Notes: a model not told the origin generated them from the letters alone. 41,091 bases of DNA from DAOUJW01 sp034421015 (GCA_034421015.1 DAOUKT010000029.1:1-41091), one strand, 5' to 3'; numbered from the stretch's first letter, positions 15,082-22,965 are shown. A program made the numbers and translations.

Positions 15082-16410
15082 CTAGTCCGGGGTTGAGCCC
15101 CACACAACGAAGTCGCCGCCGCGAGGGTGCGGGCCGCCGGAGACGCCCGTCTCCGCCGGAATCCTGATCTGACGTGCGCCGGCGCGACCCTGGATTTGCT
15201 GGATGCAGTCCGTGTGCATCCAGATGCGGGTCCGGCCGCTTCCGGCGTTGCCGCCGCTGGGCGAAACGGGGTTCGGACCCTCAATGCTGATGTCCGTCTG
15301 GTAGAAGTCCAGACCCTCGCCCCTCTTGACGCCCCGGTACTCCAGGCCCTCCATCATCAGGTGGTGGAACAGGGTGTAGCCGTCGTACATGTTCTCAAAG
15401 GAGAGGTCATTGTTGGTGATGCCGGCGCCCTCGTACAGCCTGCGGCCCAGGCTGGCCGCGGAGTCCTCGCACTCCTCCAGGGTCAGCTCGACGCTCCGGG
15501 GCTTCGGCCTGGCCTCGGAGTGGTTGAGGATGTAGACCGGCTTCTGCTTCATGTCCTTGGCCCGCTCGGTAGTCGTGAAGACGTAAGCGACGGCGACGGT
15601 TATGGGGATGTCGCAGTCGTACAGGTTGACGGGCTTGACGATCCACCTTGCGGAGAGATAGTCCTCAACGCTGAGCGGCTCCGGTCGATGCTGCGCCCAG
15701 AAGCCCTCCGGGAAGAGAAGGCCGTTGCGCTTGGAGTTCACAACGAAGGGCGCCATCATGTCGTGGTTGCCGCCGTACTTGTTGGTGTAGCTGGTGAACC
15801 AGTGGGCGGGGTAGTAGGGGCCGGTGGCTCCCCAGGGGTTGCTCCACTGGCCGCTGCCGCCGATGGTGTCCAGGGCGTTGTCGCCGCCCTGGGCGTAGCG
15901 GCCCTCCAGGTTGTCCCACGCCTTGAGCACCAGGCACGTGTTGGTCATGCCGTCGCCAATGGCCTGCGCGGCCACGCATATGGCGTTGGACATGCACGTG
16001 GTCCCGTACATGGTGAAGTTGATGTTGCTGAGCTCCGGCATGTTGGCAACCAGCCACTCCGTGCTCAGGGAGCTGATGCCGTCAACCTTGTTCGCTCCGG
16101 GCTTGAATGCCTGGGAGAACTCATCGGGGATGGGCCTGTCCGCAGGCCACATTGCGCCCGTGGTTGTGGACGGGTCGAGCACCAGGCCGTCGACCTGGTC
16201 AGGCGAGATGCCTGCGTCCTCCATTGCGTTGCGCAGGGCGATGATGGCGTAAGCGCCCACGCTGGTCTCGGGCCTGAGGTCCCAGCGACGGTCGGTGGGG
16301 GAGTGGCCTATGCCCACGGCCGCCACCTTTCCCTTGTGCTCCCATACGCCAAGTCCCTCTACGCCCCTGTACATGGATCTCGGCGCGTATGGAGTTCTTG
16401 AAGTTGTCAT
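15082..16410 (-). CDS. Thiolase-superfamily lipid-transfer protein (SCP-x/Ltp2-like), paralogue B
   Basis: The protein has 442 residues and is collinear with paralogues A, C and D. It begins MYRGVEGLGVWEHKGKVAAVGIGHSPTDRRWD, the region shared by all four. The thiolase cysteine is in YGTTCMSNAICVAAQAIGDG. ENMYDGYTLFHHLMMEGL carries the YDG-type motif, and NPVSPSGGNAGSGRTRIW is the glycine loop; its first residue is Asn where the others have His. The C-terminus (IPAETGVSGG) lacks the A/D-type insert. The ATG lies 50 bases after the stop of DUF35 B. Confidence 0.88.
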   Translation of the reverse strand: MTTSRTPYAPRSMYRGVEGLGVWEHKGKVAAVGIGHSPTDRRWDLRPETSVGAYAIIALRNAMEDAGISPDQVDGLVLDPSTTTGAMWPADRPIPDEFSQAFKPGANKVDGISSLSTEWLVANMPELSNINFTMYGTTCMSNAICVAAQAIGDGMTNTCLVLKAWDNLEGRYAQGGDNALDTIGGSGQWSNPWGATGPYYPAHWFTSYTNKYGGNHDMMAPFVVNSKRNGLLFPEGFWAQHRPEPLSVEDYLSARWIVKPVNLYDCDIPITVAVAYVFTTTERAKDMKQKPVYILNHSEARPKPRSVELTLEECEDSAASLGRRLYEGAGITNNDLSFENMYDGYTLFHHLMMEGLEYRGVKRGEGLDFYQTDISIEGPNPVSPSGGNAGSGRTRIWMHTDCIQQIQGRAGARQIRIPAETGVSGGPHPRGGDFVVWGSTPD

Positions 16411-16460
16411 TTCCTACTCCTTTCTGAGTTATCGGGTCATCAATGCGATGGCGATCAGGA

Positions 16461-16874
16461 CTAGCCAACCACTCTCCACTCCGGGACCTTCTGGCCCGTT
16501 GTCGGAGTCGTCTCGAACTCCACCTGAACGGAGGCGCCTATGGGCACCTGGTCCACGGGAGTGCCGGGCAGGTGGGAGTAGAAGAGAATGCCCGGGTCCT
16601 CCTCAAGCTGCACCAGGGCGATGTTGAAGGGCTGGTCGGGCTGCAGGATCCTCACGCGGCAGTCATGCATGACGCCGTAGGAGTAGACCTTGCCCCGGCC
16701 GCTGACCTCCTTCCACTCCAGATAGTCACTTGAGTCGCACTGTTCGCAGGATGGCTCAGGCGGGTGCAGAAGCAAGTTGCATTTCGTGCAGTTCTGCAAG
16801 ACCAGCCGTTCCTCGTTGCAAGCCTCCCAGAAGGGCTTGCTCAGTTCATCCGGTATCGGCGACTGTTTGGGCAA
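16461..16874 (-). CDS. DUF35 zinc-ribbon/OB-fold partner protein B
   Basis: This 137-residue DUF35 protein has zinc-ribbon cysteines in NCTKC and SCEQC and the OB-fold core GRGKVYSYGVMHD ... NIALVQLEEDPGILFYSHLPGTP. An open frame extends upstream to 16940. The conserved family start, PKQSP, follows TTG 16874 with GGAGGTGGG just upstream, and the promoter's -10 box (16912-16917) lies inside the longer frame. TTG 16874 is therefore the true start. It is the first gene of cassette B. Confidence 0.88.
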   Translation of the reverse strand: MPKQSPIPDELSKPFWEACNEERLVLQNCTKCNLLLHPPEPSCEQCDSSDYLEWKEVSGRGKVYSYGVMHDCRVRILQPDQPFNIALVQLEEDPGILFYSHLPGTPVDQVPIGASVQVEFETTPTTGQKVPEWRVVG

Positions 16875-16911
16875 TTCCCACCTCCAAAATATAGAATGGC
16901 ACGCCAAAGGG

Positions 16912-16940
16912 ATTCTAGGTGAATAAGGTGAGGCTGTCAA
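16912..16940 (-). promoter_or_regulatory. Promoter of cassette B
   Basis: TTGACA (16935-16940) and TAGAAT (16912-16917) on the minus strand are separated by 17 bp. The leader is about 31 nt to the TTG start. This is the best -10 of the four cassette promoters apart from cassette D. Confidence 0.8.
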
Positions 16941-17135
16941 CGGCGAGAGCGTGTAATTGGTGTTTCGGATAGCTTAATCTTGCCCAGCTGTCGGTACAGC
17001 TATCAGGCCGCTCCGGACCCAACCGCCCTGCGTCGAGGAGCGCGATGGGCGTCCTGCAGGCGTCGTTCCTGCATTCTTGGCGTTTTGTATGGCTTATTGC
17101 GATGCGTGGAAGTGTTAGCGCCCTAGGCTTCGCGG

Positions 17136-17205
17136 TTGCGGCATATCCTCAAGTGTGGCATAGTGAGTTCGCTGTTGAAGCCGGGCCGGTAACGGCCTTA
17201 TTTTT
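17136..17205 (+). promoter_or_regulatory. Possible promoter and leader hairpin of the phosphoesterase-like operon
   Basis: A weak TTGCGG-17-CATAGT pair (17136-17164) lies upstream of a small hairpin. The hairpin is GGCCG-GTAA-CGGCC at 17184-17197, with TTATTTTTG after it. It sits about 40 bases before the start codon. The hairpin plus U-run looks like a terminator or attenuator in the leader. No gene upstream on this strand needs it. Confidence 0.35.
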
Positions 17206-17238
17206 GTTGAGTCAAGGGCAATATAGCTGGAGGTAGTT

Positions 17239-17820
17239 ATGAAGATTGGCATCATCTCCGATACCCGCGCCGGCAGTGGAGAGGAAGTACCGCAGGAGGT
17301 GGCCCGGGCCTTCGAGGGCGTGGACATGATCCTGCACGCAGGCGGCATCCACTCCAAGGAGGTGCTGGACTGGCTGGAGGGCATTGCGCCGGTGACGGCG
17401 GCGGCACGGCTGGAGGGTGGCCAGGCGGAGCAGCCGCAGCCATTCATGCTGGAGGTCCCCGGCGACCCGCGGGTGGCCGAGAACCAGTTCCTGGAGCTGG
17501 AGGGCCAGACCATAGGAATGACCAACGAGATCTGGCTGCCAAGGCTGAGCGACGAGGTCATGCCCGGGGCCATTGGCAGGCAGCGGCTACCGGACCAGTT
17601 GCTGACACAGATGGTGACGGACTTCTTCGAGAGGCCGGTGGACATTGTGGTCTTCGGGCGCACGCTGTACGCAATGGTTGAGGAGCACGAGGGCATTCTC
17701 TTCATCAACCCTGGCAGCCCATCGCTGCCCAAGAACGTTCGCAAGCTGGGCCAGGTTGCCATCCTGGAGCTTGGCGACGGCAAACGGGAGGCGAAGCTGG
17801 TGGAGTTGGCGGGGCTGTGA
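17239..17820 (+). CDS. YfcE/MJ0936-like phosphoesterase homologue lacking metal ligands
   Basis: The protein has 193 residues and the YfcE-type calcineurin-like fold. It aligns along its length: MKIGIISDT, DMILHAGGI, VLDWLEGIAPV, DIVVFGRTL and LFINPGSPSLPKN. The metal-binding residues are replaced at each motif. SDTH is SDTR, HAGD is HAGG, the GN-x-D motif is absent (AAARLEGG), the HG motif is absent, and GHTH is GRTL. It should therefore have no phosphodiesterase activity and may serve as a binding or scaffold protein. A good Shine-Dalgarno (GGAGG) precedes the ATG. The next gene starts 14 bases downstream, so they form an operon placed between cassettes B and C. Confidence 0.8.
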   Translation: MKIGIISDTRAGSGEEVPQEVARAFEGVDMILHAGGIHSKEVLDWLEGIAPVTAAARLEGGQAEQPQPFMLEVPGDPRVAENQFLELEGQTIGMTNEIWLPRLSDEVMPGAIGRQRLPDQLLTQMVTDFFERPVDIVVFGRTLYAMVEEHEGILFINPGSPSLPKNVRKLGQVAILELGDGKREAKLVELAGL

Positions 17821-17834
17821 GCTAAGGAGGGAAG

Positions 17835-18884
17835 ATGCAAAGATTCAGAGATACAAGCCGGTCGGCGGCCAATAAGGCAAAGAGAGCGTCCAAGAAAGCT
17901 GCCGATGCGGCCTCGTCAACTGCTGAAAAGGCTGCAGAGGCAACCACATCGGCCGTCGGGAAGGCCGCAGATGCAACGGCCTCGGGTGTAGGCAGTGCTG
18001 CAGAGGCAACTACCTCGGCAGTTGGAAGCGCCGCTGGTGCGACCGCATCGGCCGCTGGTACTACAATAGACGCCGTCGCCTCGGCGCCGAAGGTCGCTTT
18101 CAATAGCGTCTTCCCGGAATGTCCGGTTCCTGCGTTTATGCTTCCCACCGGCCCAAGCGTGGAGGACTACGCCTTTGTGTTCAACCTTGAGGAGATGCTG
18201 GACAATCTGCGGTCAGGCGTATTTGTCCGTCCCAAGATAGAGGTTTGGTCTGCCAGGGACAGCGACTACGAGGTGGAACACTTCATTGAAGAGCTTGAGC
18301 AGGACTTTGTGCGGCAGTTCAATGAAGCCAAGGAGGAATTGGAGAAGGCTTGGGGCGCACACATGAAGAGTGCGTCAACGGCAGAGGCTCAGGCGTCCCA
18401 GAAGCTCAAGAAGGAGCTCACCGGCCCCACGCTCACGTCGGTTTCCAGGTGGGGTGGAGCGGCAGTCGCATCGTCGTCTCTGATTGCCATGCTGGGGGGG
18501 CCACAGGCTGTTCTTCTGCTGCCTCTCCTTATGCTGGCCATAGGTCTGCGCCCCAGGACAAAGATGATTAGTCTGCTGAGGGACTATGTCAGCTTAAGGG
18601 GAGAGAGGTCCCAGATCGAGAGCGACTTTAGCAGCGAGCTGGAAGAGTTGGAGTCCAGTATGGACAGCAAGAACAAAACCTTGCAGAGGGCCGTGAAAAG
18701 GCTTGAAGTCAAAGTGCACCCCAGGATCCAAGAGGTAGCGCGCTTTATATGCGAGGCGGAGAACGTAGAGTTTAGCGGCCCAGAGCCGGAGTCAGTGGAC
18801 GTACCGCCCGTAGGACTCTATCTCCGACACCACCTGTATCTGGAACGCCTGCCGCGGCGTTACCATCGGTTATTGGACCTGTAG
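17835..18884 (+). CDS. Membrane protein with LEA-like 11-residue repeats and coiled coil
   Basis: I do not recognise a family for the whole 349-residue protein. Residues 10-86 are seven consecutive 11-residue repeats, such as KAAEATTSAVG, KAADATASGVG and SAAEATTSAVG. This is the period of group-3 LEA proteins and other amphipathic, lipid-binding helices. A charged helical segment follows (about 110-195), with an EELEQDFVRQFNEAKEELEK coiled coil. A hydrophobic hairpin (about 205-240, LIAMLGGPQAVLLLPLLMLAIGL) probably spans or inserts in the membrane. A second coiled coil (about 255-300) comes after it. No signal peptide is seen. Shine-Dalgarno AAGGAGGG is strong. It may be a membrane-shaping or stress-protection protein; this is inference only. 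Confidence 0.7.
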   Translation: MQRFRDTSRSAANKAKRASKKAADAASSTAEKAAEATTSAVGKAADATASGVGSAAEATTSAVGSAAGATASAAGTTIDAVASAPKVAFNSVFPECPVPAFMLPTGPSVEDYAFVFNLEEMLDNLRSGVFVRPKIEVWSARDSDYEVEHFIEELEQDFVRQFNEAKEELEKAWGAHMKSASTAEAQASQKLKKELTGPTLTSVSRWGGAAVASSSLIAMLGGPQAVLLLPLLMLAIGLRPRTKMISLLRDYVSLRGERSQIESDFSSELEELESSMDSKNKTLQRAVKRLEVKVHPRIQEVARFICEAENVEFSGPEPESVDVPPVGLYLRHHLYLERLPRRYHRLLDL

Positions 18885-18979
18885 TGGATGCGGTGTGGTC
18901 ACATAAGATGGCATGGACAGTGGAACAGTGGCATGCAAGTGCGCATGAATTAGAGTAGGTCTTGAATCCTGGAAAACCC

Positions 18980-19013
18980 AAGGGCCTCCGCTCCAATTGG
19001 AGCGGAGGCCCTT
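18980..19013. terminator. Bidirectional terminator between the LEA-like gene and thiolase C
   Basis: A perfect 15-bp stem (18980-18994 with 18999-19013) closes an AATT loop. CTTTTG-like sequence follows on the plus side and GGGTTTTCC on the minus side. It lies between convergent genes. Confidence 0.85.
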
Positions 19014-19050
19014 GCTTTTGCCTCTGACTATTTCCTCTCTATAGGAGGGT

Positions 19051-20367
19051 TTAGCCGGGGGTGGAGCTCCACACCGTGAAGTCGCCGCCCTGGGGCATGG
19101 GGCCGCCGGAGATGCCGATCTCTGCCGGCTTCCGGATCTGGCGGGCTCCCGCCCGGCCCTGGAGCTGCTGGATGGTGTCGGTGTGCATCCAGAAGCGGGT
19201 CCGGCCGCTTCCGCAGTTGCCGCCGCTGGGGGACACGGGGTGGGGACCCTGGATGCTGATGTCCTCGGACTCGTAGAAGTCCAGGACCTCGCCCCTCTTC
19301 ATGCCGGCGTAGCGGAGGCCCTCCAGGTAGTGGTTGTGGAAGACCGTGAACCCGTCGTACATGTTCTCAAAGGACAGGTCTGAGGCAGTGATGCCTGCGC
19401 CGGAGTAGGACTTGCGGGCAGTGGCCTCGGTGGAGAGCATGGCGTTCTCCAGGCCCTGGTTGAGTCCGAACTTCGGGCGGGTGGTGCAGTGGTTCAGGAT
19501 GTATACGGGGTTCTGCGCCATGTCCTTGGCCCGCTCGGCCGTGGTGAACAGGTACGCGGCCGTGGCCATGATGGGGATGTCCATGTCAAACAGGTTCAGG
19601 GGCTTGACGATCCAGCGGGCGTTGATGTAGTCCTCGCGGGTGATTTCGTCAGGCCTGTTCTGCGCGAAGAAGCCCTCCGGGAACAGGAGGCCGTTGCTCT
19701 TGGAGTTGACAATGAAGTTGGCCATCATGTCGTGGGTCTTGCCGTACTTCATCAGGTACTCCTGGAAGGTGAAGGCGTCCGTGGTGCCCGCTCGGGTGCC
19801 CCACAGCTGGCCCCAGGCGTTGCCGGCCACGGTGTCCATGGCAGCGGCGCCGCCCTGGTAGTACCGGCCGGCCAGGTTGTGCCAGCCCTTGAGCACCAGG
19901 CAGGTGTGGGTCATGCCGTCTCCGACTGCCTGAGCGGCTACGACGATGGCGTTGGACATGCAGCCCGGGCCGTACATGGTGAAGTTGATGCCCGTTAGCT
20001 CAGGCATGTTCTTCAGGATCCACTCGGCGCTCAGCTTTGCGATGCCGTCCAGGGGGTCGTCAGTTGCGTTGAAGGCGTTGACCACGTCCATGGGAATGGG
20101 GTCGCCCTCTTCCCAGTGGGCGCCGGTGGTGGTGCCGGGGTCCAGCACCAGGCCGTCAACGTCCGCCGGGTTCACGCCGGCGTCGGCGATGGCCTTGCGC
20201 AGCGCGTCAAGAGCCAGGGCGCCGATGCAGTTCTCGGCGGTGCCGTCCCAGCGCCGGGAGGTGGGGGAGTGGCCGATTCCTACGGCCGCTACCTTGCCGC
20301 GGTGCTCCCAAACGCCCAAGCCTTCTCGGTTCCGATACATTGAAGCAGGAGCTCTCTGAGTAGTCAT
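19051..20367 (-). CDS. Thiolase-superfamily lipid-transfer protein (SCP-x/Ltp2-like), paralogue C
   Basis: The protein has 438 residues. The shared start is MYRNREGLGVWEHRGKVAAVGIGHSP. The cysteine motif is YGPGCMSNAIVVAAQAVGDG, with Val where the other three paralogues have a second Cys. ENMYDGFTVFHNHYLEGL has Phe in the YDG(Y/F)T motif, and HPVSPSGGNCGSGRTRFW is the glycine loop. The C-terminus (KPAEIGISGGPMPQGG) is B-like, without the A/D insert. It is the second gene of cassette C, with the DUF35 gene 48 bases upstream. ATG is preceded by AGAGGTAAG. Confidence 0.88.
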   Translation of the reverse strand: MTTQRAPASMYRNREGLGVWEHRGKVAAVGIGHSPTSRRWDGTAENCIGALALDALRKAIADAGVNPADVDGLVLDPGTTTGAHWEEGDPIPMDVVNAFNATDDPLDGIAKLSAEWILKNMPELTGINFTMYGPGCMSNAIVVAAQAVGDGMTHTCLVLKGWHNLAGRYYQGGAAAMDTVAGNAWGQLWGTRAGTTDAFTFQEYLMKYGKTHDMMANFIVNSKSNGLLFPEGFFAQNRPDEITREDYINARWIVKPLNLFDMDIPIMATAAYLFTTAERAKDMAQNPVYILNHCTTRPKFGLNQGLENAMLSTEATARKSYSGAGITASDLSFENMYDGFTVFHNHYLEGLRYAGMKRGEVLDFYESEDISIQGPHPVSPSGGNCGSGRTRFWMHTDTIQQLQGRAGARQIRKPAEIGISGGPMPQGGDFTVWSSTPG

Positions 20368-20415
20368 CTCTTACCTCTCTCTATGATTTACTGGCTTCCG
20401 TGTCCTGGGGCGGTT

Positions 20416-20856
20416 CTAGTCTACCACCCGCCACTCAGGGACCTTCTGTCCCGTAGCCGGGGTCACTTCGAAGACAACCTCAACGGTTGCGCCAACCGGG
20501 ATTTCGTCCACCGGCGTGTCTCTCAGGTGGGAGAGCATCTGGCACCGGGGGTCTTCCTCAAGGGATATGACAGCCACGTTCAGGGGCTGGTCCGGCTGGA
20601 GCTGCCTCTGGGCGGCGTCGTGCAGGATACCATAGGTAACGATGGTCCCGCGACCGCACACTTCGAACCATTCCAAGACTTCATCACCCAAGCCACACCA
20701 ACTGCACGTGGGTTCCGGAGGGAACTGTAGCACGGTGAGCCCGCGCAAGTCGGTGCAGGTCAAGCATCGCTGCACAACCAGGCGATCCTCATTTGCGGCG
20801 TCCCAAAAAGGCTTGGTTATATCACCTTCCGCCGGTGCGGGAGACTGTTTAGGCAA
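20416..20856 (-). CDS. DUF35 zinc-ribbon/OB-fold partner protein C
   Basis: This 146-residue protein has the zinc ribbon RCLTC ... TCSWC. Between the two cysteine pairs lies an extra RGLTVLQ-type segment, found also in partner D but not in A or B. The OB-fold core is GRGTIVTYGILHD and NVAVISLEEDPRCQMLSHLRDTP; the usual LPGTP is LRDTP here. It starts with TTG at 20854-20856 behind GGAGGTG. Confidence 0.88.
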   Translation of the reverse strand: MPKQSPAPAEGDITKPFWDAANEDRLVVQRCLTCTDLRGLTVLQFPPEPTCSWCGLGDEVLEWFEVCGRGTIVTYGILHDAAQRQLQPDQPLNVAVISLEEDPRCQMLSHLRDTPVDEIPVGATVEVVFEVTPATGQKVPEWRVVD

Positions 20857-20904
20857 TTCTCACCTCCAATCCATATTTTGTGCCTTCACTTTCGCACTGC
20901 ACAA

Positions 20905-20933
20905 AGGTTAATAGATATGATATTCCTTGTCAA
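20905..20933 (-). promoter_or_regulatory. Promoter of cassette C
   Basis: TTGACA (20928-20933) and TAACCT (20905-20910) on the minus strand are 17 bp apart. The leader to the TTG start is about 42 nt. The -10 is the weakest of the four. Confidence 0.65.
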
Positions 20934-21050
20934 GGTGTTGCATCTACGCCCGACTTGGCACTACGTGTTCCGTAGCAACCGTCCTCTGAAGTGACGATTG
21001 CAGATGAATGTCGCGCCATTTGCAGCGCCTCCGCATGGCTGGAACTGTTT

Positions 21051-21085
21051 GGGGGCCTCTCCGTATCTACGACGGAGAGGCCCCC
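21051..21085 (-). terminator. Hairpin after thiolase D
   Basis: A 14-bp perfect stem (21051-21064 with 21072-21085, arm GGGGGCCTCTCCGT) lies 32 bases past the thiolase D stop. It has no clear U-tract (CAAACAG follows). It is likely a transcript-end hairpin separating cassettes D and C. Confidence 0.6.
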
Positions 21086-21116
21086 GGGTACGCAGACGTG
21101 GGCAGCAGCCAGGCGG

Positions 21117-22448
21117 TTAGTCCGGGTCGGCGCCCCAAATCATGAAGTCGCCGGTCTGGGGCATGGGGCCGCCGGACACCGCCGTCTCAGGGCGGCCGTT
21201 CTTTATGCGGACCTGCCGCCGTCCGGCGCGCTGCTGAAGCTGCTGGATGGAGTCCGTGTGCATCCAGATGCGGGTGCGGCCGCTTCCGGCGTTGCCTCCG
21301 CTGGAGGATATGGGGTGAGGCCCCTCAACGCTGATGTCTCCCTGGTAGAAGTGCAGCGCGTCGCCCTTGCCCACACCGTGCCATCGCAGGCTCTCCAGGT
21401 AGTAGTTGTGGAAGGTGGTGTAGCCGTCGTACATGTTCTCGATGTCGATGTCCGCGGGCGTGAGGCCGGAGCCTTCGTACAGCTTGCGGGCCGTGCTGTC
21501 GGTGGACGCCTCCGCGCCTTCGAGGGTCTGCCAGATGCCGAAGTTCGGCTTTGTGGTCGCGTGGGTGAGCAGATAGACGGGTTTCTGCTTCATGTCCTGG
21601 GCACGCTCCCGCGTGGTGAAGAGGTAGGCCACTGAGACGCACATTGGTATGTCGCAGTCGTACAGGTTCAGGGGCTTGACTATCCAGCGGGCGGCCAGGT
21701 AGTCCTCGATGGTGACGACTTCGTCCGGCCTGTGCTGTGCGAAGAAGCCCTCAGGGAACATGAGGCCGTTGCGCTTTTCGTTGACGACAAAGGGGGCGAA
21801 CATCTCCTTCCTGACGTTGTACTTGCGGAGGTACTGGGAGAAGCTCAGGGCGTCGCCGGTGGGCCCGGTGGGTCCCCAGGGGGCCGTGAACTGCCCCGGG
21901 CCTGAAACGGTGTCCTGGGCGTTCGCGCCGTACTGGCCGTAGCGGCCCGCCAGGTTGTTGCGTCCCGTGAGCACAAGGCAGGTGTTGGTCAAGCCGTCGC
22001 CGATGGCCTGGGCGGCCACGCAGATGGCGTTGGACATGCAGCCGGGGCCGTACATGGTGAACTGGACGTTGGTCAGCTCAGGCATGTTCTTGAGCACGAA
22101 CTCCGCGCTCATCTGGCTGAGGCCGTCGTTGGGGTTGTCCGTAAGCTGGAACGTGTTGGCGAAATCCTCGGGGATTGGCCTCGGCGACCAAGGCTCGCCC
22201 AGGCTGCCGGGGCTGATTACCAGGCCGTCCACCTGGTCAGGCGACACGCCGGCGTCCTCCAGGGCGTTTCGCAGGGCCATGATCGACCACGCGCCAAGAC
22301 TGGTCTCAGCCGTCTCGTCCCAGCGACGGGCAGTGGGGGAGTGGCCTATGCCCACGGCCGCCACCTTGCCGCGATGCTCCCATACCCCTAGCCCTTCCTT
22401 GTTCCGATACATGGACAGTGGCGCATTTTGAGTTGGTCCCGTAGTCAT
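21117..22448 (-). CDS. Thiolase-superfamily lipid-transfer protein (SCP-x/Ltp2-like), paralogue D
   Basis: The protein has 443 residues. It begins MYRNKEGLGVWEHRGKVAAVGIGHSP, nearly identical to paralogue C. The cysteine motif is YGPGCMSNAICVAAQAIGDG, the YDG motif is ENMYDGYTTFHNYYLESL, and the glycine loop is HPISSSGGNAGSGRTRIW. The C-terminal IKNGRPETAVSGG insert matches paralogue A. It is the second gene of cassette D, with the DUF35 gene 49 bases upstream. ATG is preceded by AGAGGTGAAG. Confidence 0.88.
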   Translation of the reverse strand: MTTGPTQNAPLSMYRNKEGLGVWEHRGKVAAVGIGHSPTARRWDETAETSLGAWSIMALRNALEDAGVSPDQVDGLVISPGSLGEPWSPRPIPEDFANTFQLTDNPNDGLSQMSAEFVLKNMPELTNVQFTMYGPGCMSNAICVAAQAIGDGLTNTCLVLTGRNNLAGRYGQYGANAQDTVSGPGQFTAPWGPTGPTGDALSFSQYLRKYNVRKEMFAPFVVNEKRNGLMFPEGFFAQHRPDEVVTIEDYLAARWIVKPLNLYDCDIPMCVSVAYLFTTRERAQDMKQKPVYLLTHATTKPNFGIWQTLEGAEASTDSTARKLYEGSGLTPADIDIENMYDGYTTFHNYYLESLRWHGVGKGDALHFYQGDISVEGPHPISSSGGNAGSGRTRIWMHTDSIQQLQQRAGRRQVRIKNGRPETAVSGGPMPQTGDFMIWGADPD

Positions 22449-22497
22449 TCTTCACCTCTTTCCGGGCGTGCTTGTCGTCTATGCAATGAGGGTGAAC

Positions 22498-22929
22498 CTA
22501 GTCCACCACCCGCCACTCAGGGACCTTCTGGCCGGTGGCCGGGGTCACCTCGAATATCAGCTCCACCTTTGCCCCTATGGGCACCTGGTCCACAGGCGTG
22601 CCGGGCAGATGGGAGTACATCAGGACGCTGCGGTCTTCCTCCAGCTCTATGCAGGCGATGTTGAAGGGCTGGTCCGCCTGAAGCGACCGGGTCCGGCAGT
22701 CGTACATCACGCAGTACTCCCTTATGTTGCCGCGGCCGACCACCTGCAACCATTCCAGGGTGTCCGACGCGCCGCACCTGACGCACGTGGGCTGGGGCGG
22801 GTATTGCAGCGCGTTCAGCCCGCGTCTAGCGTCGCAGGCCTTGCAGTTCTGCAGGATGAGCCGCTCCTCGTTGCAAGCGTCCCAGAAGGGCTTGCTGAAG
22901 TCATCGGGGACCGGGGACTGTTTGGGCAA
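22498..22929 (-). CDS. DUF35 zinc-ribbon/OB-fold partner protein D
   Basis: This 143-residue protein has the zinc ribbon NCKAC ... TCVRC with the RGLNALQ segment shared with partner C. The OB-fold core is GRGNIREYCVMYD and NIACIELEEDRSVLMYSHLPGTP, and the C-terminus is VPEWRVVD. TTG start at 22927-22929 with GGGAGGTG upstream. It is the first gene of the upstream-most cassette. Confidence 0.88.
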   Translation of the reverse strand: MPKQSPVPDDFSKPFWDACNEERLILQNCKACDARRGLNALQYPPQPTCVRCGASDTLEWLQVVGRGNIREYCVMYDCRTRSLQADQPFNIACIELEEDRSVLMYSHLPGTPVDQVPIGAKVELIFEVTPATGQKVPEWRVVD

Positions 22930-22965
22930 GGGTCACCTCCCGCTTGGAAATTGGATGCCGAGGAA

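Noticed and set aside
20924..20942. Similarity of CAACACCTTGACAAGG (minus strand) near cassette C to the palindrome of the IS30-type element at 41001-41021
   Set aside because: Only about 13 of 14 bases in a short stretch that includes the -35 box; no transposase remnant or target duplication nearby.
13089..21085. The similar GGCCTCC-type hairpins after cassettes as one transposable repeat
   Set aside because: Stem sequences differ (GAGCCTCCTC, GTAGGGGCGG, GGGCCTCCGC, GGGGGCCTCT) and each sits where a transcript end is expected; ordinary terminators explain them.
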